Assembly (NCBI RefSeq): GCF_001613005.1
Contig: NZ_BDBN01000001.1
Location: 178,734-242,733, forward strand
Source of the DNA: Nocardia nova NBRC 15556
GTDB lineage: Bacteria > Actinomycetota > Actinomycetes > Mycobacteriales > Mycobacteriaceae
DNA: 64,000 bases
Reading direction: 5' to 3'
Shown here: positions 54,756 through 64,000 of the stretch, piece by piece
How the letters are laid out: every line of letters begins with the position of its first letter
Position numbering within the stretch: position 1 is the stretch's first letter
Notes under the pieces: generated by a model
The model's database searches: none
Seen by the model: the letters and a program-made list of their open reading frames with translations, nothing else
Told to the model about the DNA's origin: nothing
Position numbers and translations under genes: made by a program

Positions 54756-55292
54756 TCAGATCCGCAGAATCGCCAATTCGGCCAGGGAGAGCACGGTCCA
54801 CGGCGGTGGTCGCGTGCGGCGGCGCAGCTCGAAGCGCGCGAGGCGCCCGGCGCCGAGTATCCGAGCGGCGCCGAGCCAGGCGATCACCGCCAGGCCGAGG
54901 GCCAGCGCAAGGGTCACCAGCACGAAAACGCAGGCGTGCATACCGGCGTGGGTGGTGCAGCCGTCACAGTCGGAACCCTCGGCGACCGCGGGCGTGCGCA
55001 TCGGCGCGGCCTGCGATCGGTCCGCGGCCGGGGCTTGCTCGTTTCGGGCGGCCGCCGCCGCGACTCCTCCGGGTGCTGTGACGGCCGGGAAGTGGCTGCC
55101 GTGCGGCATCGGCGAAATACCCGGGGCGGCAAGCGAATTCGCGACAGCGGGCGAAGCTACCGCCGGCTCGACGGCGGCGCCCATCGCGTGCCCGGTGGAG
55201 AAGACCACCGCGTGCATGACGGCGACGCCGATCAGCAGGGTCAGCACACCGAGCACCCGGACGAATCCGGGCGCGCGACGGAGGCGACCCAT
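54756..55292 (-). CDS. DUF6153-like membrane protein
   Basis: A 178-aa protein with two membrane helices: an N-terminal VRVLGVLTLLIGVAVMHAVV and a C-terminal ACVFVLVTLALALGLAVIAW. Between them lies an Ala/Pro-rich extracytoplasmic region ending in SDCDGCTTHAGMHAC, which has three Cys and two His residues and could bind metal. It is upstream of the DUF305 lipoprotein and probably co-transcribed, supporting a copper-handling role by association only. Confidence 0.78.
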   Translation of the reverse strand: MGRLRRAPGFVRVLGVLTLLIGVAVMHAVVFSTGHAMGAAVEPAVASPAVANSLAAPGISPMPHGSHFPAVTAPGGVAAAAARNEQAPAADRSQAAPMRTPAVAEGSDCDGCTTHAGMHACVFVLVTLALALGLAVIAWLGAARILGAGRLARFELRRRTRPPPWTVLSLAELAILRI

Positions 55293-55354
55293 GGCGAGCA
55301 CGGCCCCATTCTACGCATCCCTCAGTTACCCCCGGGCGGTATGAGTGGCGAAGA

Positions 55355-55945
55355 TCATCCGGTCGCGATGTCCACGACCAATCGCACGGGCCGGTCCAGG
55401 GCGGTCACCGAGAACGGCGGCCGGTCGGCGTTCACGCCGATGAACGATTGTGTGGTGCCTTCGTAATCCTGGGCCCCGTAGACACCGGCGATGCCCGGCG
55501 CGCTCGGATCGGTGGCCGGGTTCGGGCCGCTGTAGGGCGCCACCCCGCTGTCCCAGGGATAGGCGGTGCCCAGGATCTGCACCTCGAGGATGGAGATGCC
55601 GGCGATCTGCAGTTCCCGGCCGCTGCCGTTCTGCACCGCGCGATCGGTGTATCGCACATTCCATCCGGGCGCCCCGCCGGTGCCGCCGAACTGGTACACC
55701 ACCCGGTCGTAACCGTCGTGGTGGCCGATGCGCACATCGGTCACGGTGAGCCGGGTGTCGGTGGCCGGGTCGGCCTGCTGCGGTGAGGTTCCCGAGGGCG
55801 GCGCCTGATCGGGTTCCGTGGTCGCCGTGACCGCCCCGGTCGTGGGCGGCATCGGCGTTCGAGTGGCCGGAGTGGAGTCGCCGTCCGAGCAACCCGCCAG
55901 CAGTACGAGCCCGGCGACCATCGTCAATGCCAGCCTGTTACGCAT
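55355..55945 (-). CDS. Lipoprotein with AMIN-like C-terminal domain
   Basis: A 196-aa lipoprotein: signal and lipobox VLLAGC (Cys near residue 18), Thr/Pro linker, then a beta-rich domain, LTVTDVRIGHHDGYDRVVYQ, FGGTGGAPGWNVRYTDRAVQ, FIGVNADRPPFSVTALDRPV and RLVVDIA, as in actinobacterial AMIN-like lipoproteins. Probably binds cell-wall polymers. ATG at 55945 has no clear ribosome-binding site. Divergent from the methyltransferase at 56018. Confidence 0.85.
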   Translation of the reverse strand: MRNRLALTMVAGLVLLAGCSDGDSTPATRTPMPPTTGAVTATTEPDQAPPSGTSPQQADPATDTRLTVTDVRIGHHDGYDRVVYQFGGTGGAPGWNVRYTDRAVQNGSGRELQIAGISILEVQILGTAYPWDSGVAPYSGPNPATDPSAPGIAGVYGAQDYEGTTQSFIGVNADRPPFSVTALDRPVRLVVDIATG

Positions 55946-56017
55946 GGGGCCGATGGTATGCCGTCGGGCGCCAGGGGTCGTGGTGACGACACGGCAACGG
56001 TCTAGCACACTGTAGGA

Positions 56018-57169
56018 ATGCTGGAGGTCGACGACATACTGAGCCGATTGCGGCGCTATCCGGATGTGGAAGCGGTGAACCTCTACGCCGTCGACGCGGC
56101 GGACCGACTGATCCTCGACACGGCCGCGGATGTGCTCGCGGCGGCCGGACCGGGGCGGGTCGCGGTGATCGACGACTGTTACGGCGCACTGACTCTCGGC
56201 GCGGCGGCCGCGCACGATGTGCGCGACATCCGCGTCCACCAGGATCTGCTGACCGGTGAACAGGCGCTGGCCAACAATGCCCGCGCGATGGATCTGGCCG
56301 ACCGCTACACCTCGCACGATCTCGGCCCGGAACTGCTCGAGGGGGTCGGCGTCGTGCTGTTGCGATTACCCCGCATGCTGTCCGGGCTCGCCGAGATCGC
56401 CGAGACGATTGCGCGATACGCCGATCCGGAGGTCACCGTGATCGCCGGGGGGCGCGACAAGTATCTGACGCCGGCGATGAACGACGTACTGGCGGAATAC
56501 TTTTCGAGTGTGCAGGCCAGCCGGGGCCGGCAGAAGTCGCGGACGATCACGGCGACCGGGCCGAAAACGCCGGGAGCGCCGCAGTTTCCGCTGCGTGACC
56601 ACCTCGACGAACTCGCCCTGCAGGTGGTGGCGCACGGTGCGGCCTTCTCCGGGCCGCGGCTCGATATCGGCACCCGCTTCCTGCTCGAACACCTCGATCG
56701 GATGAAACCCGACGCGCGCGAGGCGATCGATCTCGGCTGCGGCACCGGCATACTCGCCACGGCCCTGGCCAAGGCGCGCCCGCACATCACGGTGGTCGGA
56801 ACCGATCAGTCCGCGGCCGCGGTCGCCTCGGCCCGGGCCACCGCCGCCGCGAACGGCGTCGGCGATCGGGTGACCGTGGTCCGCGACGACGCGATGGCGG
56901 CGGTGGGCGACCACAGCGCCGATCTGGTGCTGTGCAACCCCCCTTTCCATGTCGGCGCCGCGGTGCACACCGGCTCGGCGATCAAGATGTTCTCCGAAAC
57001 CGGGCGGGTGCTGCGCCCGGGCGGGGAGCTGTGGACCGTATACAACAGCCATCTCAACTATCGCGGCGTCATGGACCGCCTGGTCGGCAAGACCGATGTG
57101 GTCGGGCGTAATCGCAAATTCACCGTGACTCGGTCCGTGTGTGGCCTGCACACCGCCCGGGGGGAGTAG
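56018..57169 (+). CDS. RsmC/RlmG-like class I methyltransferase
   Basis: A 383-aa protein with the two-domain architecture of RsmC-like rRNA guanine-N2 methyltransferases: a degenerate N-terminal methyltransferase-like domain (AVIDDCYGALTLGAAAAHDV) and a catalytic C-terminal domain with AIDLGCGTGILATALAKARP and the N-methylase motif LVLCNPPFHVGAAVHTGSA. The target is probably a guanine in 16S or 23S rRNA. It contains a rare TTA leucine codon (LLRLPRM). ATG at 56018. Confidence 0.86.
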   Translation: MLEVDDILSRLRRYPDVEAVNLYAVDAADRLILDTAADVLAAAGPGRVAVIDDCYGALTLGAAAAHDVRDIRVHQDLLTGEQALANNARAMDLADRYTSHDLGPELLEGVGVVLLRLPRMLSGLAEIAETIARYADPEVTVIAGGRDKYLTPAMNDVLAEYFSSVQASRGRQKSRTITATGPKTPGAPQFPLRDHLDELALQVVAHGAAFSGPRLDIGTRFLLEHLDRMKPDAREAIDLGCGTGILATALAKARPHITVVGTDQSAAAVASARATAAANGVGDRVTVVRDDAMAAVGDHSADLVLCNPPFHVGAAVHTGSAIKMFSETGRVLRPGGELWTVYNSHLNYRGVMDRLVGKTDVVGRNRKFTVTRSVCGLHTARGE

Positions 57170-57297
57170 ATTACGGGCAGTACAGTCTGATATGTCCGAT
57201 TTGATGTCCGGTTCGGGAACTTGCTCCCGGAGCGGATCGTTGGATACTCAGACGGACACGACGGACGTGGACCGCTACTTCGGAAAGGCACGGGACC

Positions 57298-58149
57298 TTG
57301 CGCACCACAAGTAACCCGATCTTCAAAAATTTGCCGCAACAACAGGGCGGTGGATACGCGGGATTCGGTTCGGCGGCAGCGGGCGCCGGGCAGTTCGCGC
57401 AGTACGGACAGCAGAGCCCGTACGGTGTCCAGCAGCCGTATCAGCAGGCGCCGGCCACCCGGCCGATGACGATCGACGATGTCGTCACCAAGACCGGCAT
57501 CACCCTCGGCGTCGTCACCATCGCCGCGATCATCGCCTACGGTGCGACCGCGGCCAACCACGCGCTGGCCCCGCTGTTCGTGATCGTCGGTGGTCTGGTC
57601 GGCTTCGTGCTGGTCATGGTCGCCACCTTCGGCCGCAAGCAGGACAACAAGGCCATCGTGCTGAGCTACGCGGCCGCCGAAGGCTTCTTCCTGGGCGCGC
57701 TGTCGTTCATGTTCACCAATGTGGAATTCGGTGGCGTCGGTGGCGGCGGTCTGATCGCCCAGGCGGTACTGGGCACCTTCGGTGTGTTCTTCGGCATGCT
57801 CGTGGTCTACAAGACCGGAGCCATCCGGGTCACCCCGCGCTTCACCCGCATGCTCGTCGGCGCCATGATCGGTGTGATCGTCCTCATGCTGGGCAACCTG
57901 ATCGCCGCCTTCTTCACCCCCGGCGGCTTCGGCCTGCGCGACGGCGGCACCGTGGCGATCATCTTCAGCCTGGTCTGCATCGCGATCGCGGCCTTCAGCT
58001 TCCTGCTCGACTTCGACGCCGCCGACCAGCTGATCCGCGCCGGTGCGCCGGAGAAGGCCGCGTGGGGCGTCGCCCTGGGCCTGACCGTCACCCTGGTCTG
58101 GCTGTACCTGGAGATCCTGCGCCTGCTGAGTTATCTGCAGAACGACTGA
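57298..58149 (+). CDS. Bax inhibitor-1/YccA family membrane protein
   Basis: A 283-aa protein. A Gly/Gln/Tyr-rich cytoplasmic N-terminus (GFGSAAAGAGQFAQYGQQSP) is followed by seven helices in the actinobacterial BI-1-like arrangement, for example AIVLSYAAAEGFFLGALSFM, TGAIRVTPRFTRMLVGAMIG and FSFLLDFDAADQLIRAG. Its acidic residues fit the pH/calcium-leak mechanism of the family; the physiological role is unknown. The start is a TTG at 57298 after AAAGGCACGGGACC; no better candidate is in frame. A strong terminator follows. Confidence 0.88.
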   Translation: MRTTSNPIFKNLPQQQGGGYAGFGSAAAGAGQFAQYGQQSPYGVQQPYQQAPATRPMTIDDVVTKTGITLGVVTIAAIIAYGATAANHALAPLFVIVGGLVGFVLVMVATFGRKQDNKAIVLSYAAAEGFFLGALSFMFTNVEFGGVGGGGLIAQAVLGTFGVFFGMLVVYKTGAIRVTPRFTRMLVGAMIGVIVLMLGNLIAAFFTPGGFGLRDGGTVAIIFSLVCIAIAAFSFLLDFDAADQLIRAGAPEKAAWGVALGLTVTLVWLYLEILRLLSYLQND

Positions 58150-58176
58150 TCCCGCGCCCGACAGCGGCCCGAACAC

Positions 58177-58213
58177 CGACGAGGTGGCTGCCACACCGGC
58201 AGCCACCTCGTCG
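58177..58213 (+). terminator. Terminator after the BI-1 gene
   Basis: A perfect 16-bp stem CGACGAGGTGGCTGCC / GGCAGCCACCTCGTCG with loop ACACC, followed by CGTTTCG, 27 bases past the stop. Confidence 0.88.
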
Positions 58214-58266
58214 CGTTTCGGAGGTGTCGGAGATCTCCGCGCGCCGGCCGTGCGCCGCGGCGACAT

Positions 58267-58602
58267 TCAGGCGAGCAGTTCGGCCGGGAGCACATCGGTG
58301 GCGACGTGGTCGTCACCGCAGTGATCGGCCAGAACCGCGACTCCGCCCGCGTTGTTCAGTCGCAGCGGCAGGATCTCCAGATATTCCGGCGAGGCGTACC
58401 AGGCTTGTGCCGCCTCGTAATCCGGGAATTCGATGACGATCGCGACGGCATCCGTGGGGCCTTCGGCGACCAGCTGCCGTCCGCCGTGCACGATGAACTT
58501 CCCGCCGAACGGCGCCAGCGTCCCGTCGATCCGGCGCAGATACTCCACGATCTCGGCGTTGACATCCACATCGTGCAGGTGGGCCACAGCGTAGGCAGGC
58601 AT
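58267..58602 (-). CDS. DUF1330 domain protein
   Basis: A 111-aa dimeric alpha/beta-barrel-type protein: IVEYLRRIDGTLAPFGGKFI, VHGGRQLVAEGPTDAVAIVI and EFPDYEAAQAWYASPEYLEI are the core of DUF1330. These small proteins resemble EthD/ABM-fold domains; the ligand is unknown. ATG at 58602. Convergent with the BI-1 gene and separated from the upstream thiolase by a terminator. Confidence 0.9.
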   Translation of the reverse strand: MPAYAVAHLHDVDVNAEIVEYLRRIDGTLAPFGGKFIVHGGRQLVAEGPTDAVAIVIEFPDYEAAQAWYASPEYLEILPLRLNNAGGVAVLADHCGDDHVATDVLPAELLA

Positions 58603-58721
58603 CTCGAACTCCTCGAACCGAGTTGTGTTGACGCCATTGATATTTCCGCGCCGGAGGCCGGAGAACGATTACCCGCCAGGTAATGCGTGCCGAATCCGGG
58701 CCGCCGGGCCAAAACGCGAAT

Positions 58722-58755
58722 CGGCCGGTCCCCACCTTTCGGTGCGGACCGGCCG
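58722..58755 (-). terminator. Hairpin downstream of the thiolase gene
   Basis: Stem CGGCCGGTCCCCACC / GGTGCGGACCGGCCG, 15 bp with one mismatch, loop TTTC. It lies 130 bases past the thiolase stop, next to copy 2 of the 128-bp element. Confidence 0.75.
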
Positions 58756-58756
58756 A

Positions 58757-58884
58757 CTGATTTCGTGAGAACATGGGTAACTCATCGGGCACGCCCAGAG
58801 GCCACCTCAGCACTCACCGCCGCCCCGCAACGCAAATCTCGCGGCACCCACTCGTCCGCTGAATTGTCGGAGAGGCGGGGGAGA
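58757..58884 (+). repeat. 128-bp dispersed element, copy 2
   Basis: Counterpart of 2147..2274. It has the same 40-bp left end and 17-bp right end at the same 111-bp spacing. Here the element abuts the thiolase stop codon on the opposite strand, so it cannot be a leader of that gene. A terminator hairpin adjoins its left edge. Confidence 0.7.
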
Positions 58885-60105
<1,221 letters not shown>

Positions 60106-60184
60106 GAGGACTCCTTATATCGAGGTCGCCGAATCGGTCAGCCGACCGTTTCGGTACAGGGGTACGACAAATTCAACCCCGAAT

Positions 60185-61057
60185 CTACGTCGCCGCCGTG
60201 TGGCTCGGAACACCCGGTCGGGACTGATCCCGTTCATCGAGTTCGCGCAGCAGTGCCGGGAGCAGATGCCGGGCCGCCAACGCGTACCCGGCCGGCGAGG
60301 GATGGAACCCGTCGGCGGAGAAGAGCACCTCCGGGGTGCTGCGGAAGTCGTGGCCGAGCAGATCGCCCATCGCGACGGGGGTGCCACCGGCCGAACGGAC
60401 CGCACCGACCTGGGCTCGGGCCAGCCGCGCGCTCCAGCGGTGCACGACCGTGCTCAACGGCTGCGGGATCGCGGCCACGGTGCCGAGATCCGGGCAGGTA
60501 CCCACCACCACGACGGCGCCCGCCTCGTGCAGGCGTCCGACCGCGTGCCGCAGCCGCTGCGCCGAACGCCAGATCGAATGTTTCTTGGTGACGTCGTTGG
60601 CGCCGACCAGGATCACCGCGGCGTCCGGCGGCGGGCCCGCGATGAACATGGCGTCGACCTGTCCGGCCAGCCCCTTCGAGGTGGCTCCGGATATCGCCTT
60701 GGTACTCAAGCGAATTCGCCATCCGGTGGCATCGGCCAGACCGCGGGCCACCAGGACGCCGGGTACCTGTTCGGCGTCGGCGCAGCCCACTCCGGCGGCG
60801 GTCGAATCGCCGAAGATCATCAGATGCAGGTCGAACGGCACGCCCGCGCGCCACGGTTGCGGGGCCCCGCACTCGCGGGTGTACACCCCGTCGGCCTCCG
60901 GAGGCTTGGAGGTGTCGCGGCCTATCACGGTGCGCGCCGCGCGGGCCTGTGACATCAGCAGGCGGTAGGTCGCCCAGCCCGCGGTGCCCGCCCCCGAGCC
61001 GACCGCCACCCCGGCGGCCGCGCTCGCCGCGACGGTTCGCCACGTCCTGGAAGCCAC
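60185..61057 (-). CDS. SGNH/GDSL hydrolase (Rv1075c-like)
   Basis: A 290-aa exported or membrane-anchored esterase. The N-terminal hydrophobic segment VAASAAAGVAVGSGAGTAGW precedes block I HLMIFGDSTAAGVGCADAEQ (catalytic Ser). Block III is VILVGANDVTKKHSIWRSAQ and the last block FSADGFHPSPAGYALAARH has catalytic Asp and His. It cleaves esters of short acyl chains in relatives. ATG at 61057. Upstream of the thiolase on the same strand, 79 bases apart. Confidence 0.9.
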   Translation of the reverse strand: MASRTWRTVAASAAAGVAVGSGAGTAGWATYRLLMSQARAARTVIGRDTSKPPEADGVYTRECGAPQPWRAGVPFDLHLMIFGDSTAAGVGCADAEQVPGVLVARGLADATGWRIRLSTKAISGATSKGLAGQVDAMFIAGPPPDAAVILVGANDVTKKHSIWRSAQRLRHAVGRLHEAGAVVVVGTCPDLGTVAAIPQPLSTVVHRWSARLARAQVGAVRSAGGTPVAMGDLLGHDFRSTPEVLFSADGFHPSPAGYALAARHLLPALLRELDERDQSRPGVPSHTAAT

Positions 61058-61227
61058 CCGCCAACCTCCCGTCTCGCGTCCGACGCTGTCACCGACCGGA
61101 CCCTCCGCGGCGGGCTCCGCGCCCGCGGCGGTGCGAATCCGGTGTGGCCGCAGGGGGCGCTCCCGGTCCGGTCCTACCGATTATGCGGCGCGTGTGACGC
61201 GCCGACCAGGGACGGGTCCGGTGCGGG

Positions 61228-61680
61228 TCAGAAAACGTCGAATGCGCCGTGTGCGGGAATGTTGAGGTTGTTGGTGGTGACCGTGACCTCGATATGACCC
61301 GGTCCGGTGTTCTGGAACTCCGCGTACAGGATGCTGCCGTAGATACCGGAGACGACGTTCAACCGGTACTCGCCGGCCGCCCCGGTGTTGGTGTTGCGCC
61401 ACGCGACCGTGGTGTCGACGTTGCACAGCGGGGCCAGCGGATACTGTCCCGGGCCCACACCCTGGATCGCCAGGGCCTGGACGTTGAACACCGCCCGCCC
61501 CGGCCAGTCGGGACTGGTATCGACCCAGGTCCGGATATTGCCCCCGCACAATCCGCCGTAGAACACACTCGGCGTTTGGGGGAATTCGACGGTCTGTGCG
61601 CTGGCCGAGGCGGACGCGATGGTGGTCACGGCCCCGACGGTCGCGGCCACGACGGCGGCGGCGCGAGCTGTCTTCGGCAT
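61228..61680 (-). CDS. Secreted hypothetical protein
   Basis: A 150-aa protein. A Sec signal peptide (AAAVVAATVGAVTTIASASA, cleavage after ASA) precedes a beta-rich domain with two Cys: SVFYGGLCGGNIRTWVDTSP, VNVQ-like FNVQALAIQGVGPGQYPLAP, and YAEFQNTGPGHIEVTVTTNN. Looks like a small Ig-like secreted domain; no family recognised. The ATG at 61680 or one five codons upstream at 61695 could start it. Divergent from cbs. Confidence 0.78.
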   Translation of the reverse strand: MPKTARAAAVVAATVGAVTTIASASASAQTVEFPQTPSVFYGGLCGGNIRTWVDTSPDWPGRAVFNVQALAIQGVGPGQYPLAPLCNVDTTVAWRNTNTGAAGEYRLNVVSGIYGSILYAEFQNTGPGHIEVTVTTNNLNIPAHGAFDVF

Positions 61681-61786
61681 CCTCACGCCCCGCATACTAA
61701 CCGCAGCCCTATCGCCTCGCTGGATCAAACGCAGCGCTCGCCGTACCAAACGCAAGTCGTCCGCCCGGCTCTGCGACGATGTAGCT

Positions 61787-63181
<1,395 letters not shown>

Positions 63182-63230
63182 TCCCGTTCGGCAGCCAACT
63201 GCCGAGTTCGCCCAACAGCACAGTTCGCCA

Positions 63231-63265
63231 CGATCACCCGGCCGCGCACGCGAGCCGGGTGATCG
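63231..63265 (+). terminator. Terminator after cbs
   Basis: A perfect 12-bp stem CGATCACCCGGC / GCCGGGTGATCG, 11-base loop, followed by CGTTTCC, 50 bases past the stop. Confidence 0.82.
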
Positions 63266-63395
63266 CGTTTCCACGTGCCCCGGGGCGCGGGCGCCGGATC
63301 TGCCGGCCGTTCACCGTGCCGCGCCGCCCGCGGACTCCCTCCGAGGGCAACCGATCGGTCCGCAAACCTTGACTATCGACTGCATCACGGCGGGG

Positions 63396-63432
63396 GTTAC
63401 CAAGCGTTATCGATCGTTACCGAACAGTTGCC
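63396..63432 (+). promoter_or_regulatory. Four MtrA-like direct repeats
   Basis: GTTACC, GTTATC, GTTACC and GTTGCC occur with starts at 63396, 63406, 63416 and 63427, that is one helical turn apart. GTnACC-type direct repeats with 4-base gaps are the binding pattern I recall for the actinobacterial response regulator MtrA, which controls cell-wall hydrolase genes. The downstream gene encodes an exported protein. Confidence 0.55.
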
Positions 63433-63789
63433 AAAGGCTCAAAAAAGCGGACAAAACACCCTCAAACGCAACGACACGCGTTATTTTTCTGTGATGCGCA
63501 GCACGTGCCCGTGAGGCATGGATTCCCAGGTCAGCGCTATATAGCAAGTCGCAATCGATGCGAAACGCGAGTAGGCGCACCGTCTGTTCATTTTCAGTTC
63601 AGTTTACGTTTACCTACCGCAACCATCCTGTGACCTCGTTGGTTGTCAGACGCGAGTCTGAGTCAGTAGCCGGATCGTCATCCGAAAAAAGCATGCAGTG
63701 CGCGAGGTGAGTCCCACAGGGGCCCGCCCTGGTCCAGTGCTGCCTGCCGCAGGCCACCGAGGCCGACACACAGTAGGGAAGAACATCGA

Positions 63790-64000
63790 ATGTCGAAGAC
63801 CACGACAAGCAGTAGAGCCAAGGCGGTCGCGCGTACCGCCGGATCAGCCACCCTGGCCCTCGCCGCTTTCGCCGCCATCACCTCCGCCGGTGGCCACAAG
63901 ACCGACGATGTGAAGCCGGCCGCGTTGGCATCCACGCTGATCGCCGCCGCCGAGAAGACCCAGCCCACCGCTGCCGCCGAGCCCATCGCCGCGGCCGCCC
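63790..64000 (+). CDS. Exported protein, N-terminal part (runs off the window)
   Basis: The first 70 residues only. MSKTTTSSRAKAVARTAGSA is a basic N-region, followed by a hydrophobic signal core (LALAAFAAITSAG), then an Ala/Lys/Thr-rich linker. ATG at 63790 is preceded by AGGGAAG. The leader and MtrA-like sites suggest a cell-wall-acting enzyme (M23, NlpC/P60, transglycosylase or Rpf), but no catalytic domain is visible here. Confidence 0.75.
   Translation, partial: MSKTTTSSRAKAVARTAGSATLALAAFAAITSAGGHKTDDVKPAALASTLIAAAEKTQPTAAAEPIAAAA

Larger units (their letters stand above)
63182..63789. other. Long non-coding leader region
   Basis: A 608-bp region without a supported gene. It contains the cbs terminator (63231-63265), MtrA-like direct repeats (63396-63432), an AT-rich stretch around 63440-63620 that probably holds the promoter, and then up to about 200 bases of possible 5' UTR before the exported protein at 63790. 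I could not match a known riboswitch consensus. Confidence 0.6.

Overview
The window is high-GC actinobacterial DNA, best matched to Nocardia or a close mycolic-acid relative. The evidence is gene order. Positions 1-20291 follow the order I recall from Mycobacterium tuberculosis Rv1017c-Rv1026 (prs, glmU, TetR, mfd, mazG, lpqU, eno, divIC-like, DUF501, ppx). The right end (fadA3-like thiolase, Rv1075c-like SGNH hydrolase, cbs) resembles Rv1074c-Rv1077. Gene calls are my reading of the translated sequence; no database search was run.

Layout. 1-8434: housekeeping core with tRNA-Gln and two TetR regulators. 8469-15564: accessory block inserted between mazG and lpqU. Its main part is a tight five-gene minus-strand operon: Fe(II)/2-oxoglutarate oxygenase, SbnB-like dehydrogenase, type III PLP decarboxylase, SbnA-like PLP synthase and MATE exporter. 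A 19-bp sequence matching 15/19 of the IdeR/DtxR iron-box consensus lies 78 bp upstream. This looks like a compact, iron-regulated 2,3-diaminopropionate-derived small-molecule (metallophore?) pathway with no NRPS and no NIS synthetase, and it is the most interesting system in the window. 15790-21866: lpqU, eno, divIC-like, DUF501, ppx, POT transporter.

21923-30400: accessory, decayed region starting at a tRNA-Leu(UAA). It holds an integrase remnant, XRE-regulator remnants, two DUF3558 paralogues, small hypothetical genes, a TPR-type XRE regulator with copies of its own 3' end beside it, and an AbiEi/DUF559 protein. 30273-46081: mixed metabolic and transport genes: alpha/beta hydrolases, a methyltransferase, DoxX, a divergent acyl-CoA dehydrogenase/P450 pair with a KstR-like palindrome, MFS, PAP2, GT87, and an NCS1 permease followed by an APH-type kinase.

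46131-58602: APC permease overlapping a convergent gene through a shared minisatellite, two tandem CdaR regulators, two translationally coupled lipases, an orphan VirB2-like membrane protein, a DUF305/DUF6153 pair, a lipoprotein, an RsmC-like methyltransferase, a Bax-inhibitor-1 protein and DUF1330. 58885-64000: thiolase, SGNH hydrolase, a secreted protein, cystathionine beta-synthase, and the start of an exported protein behind a long leader carrying MtrA-like direct repeats.

Non-coding structure includes two families of dispersed repeats (58 bp palindromic, and 128 bp with conserved ends), a 33-bp inverted repeat between divergent genes, several candidate operators and clear hairpin terminators. 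No CRISPR array, rRNA or intact transposase was seen.
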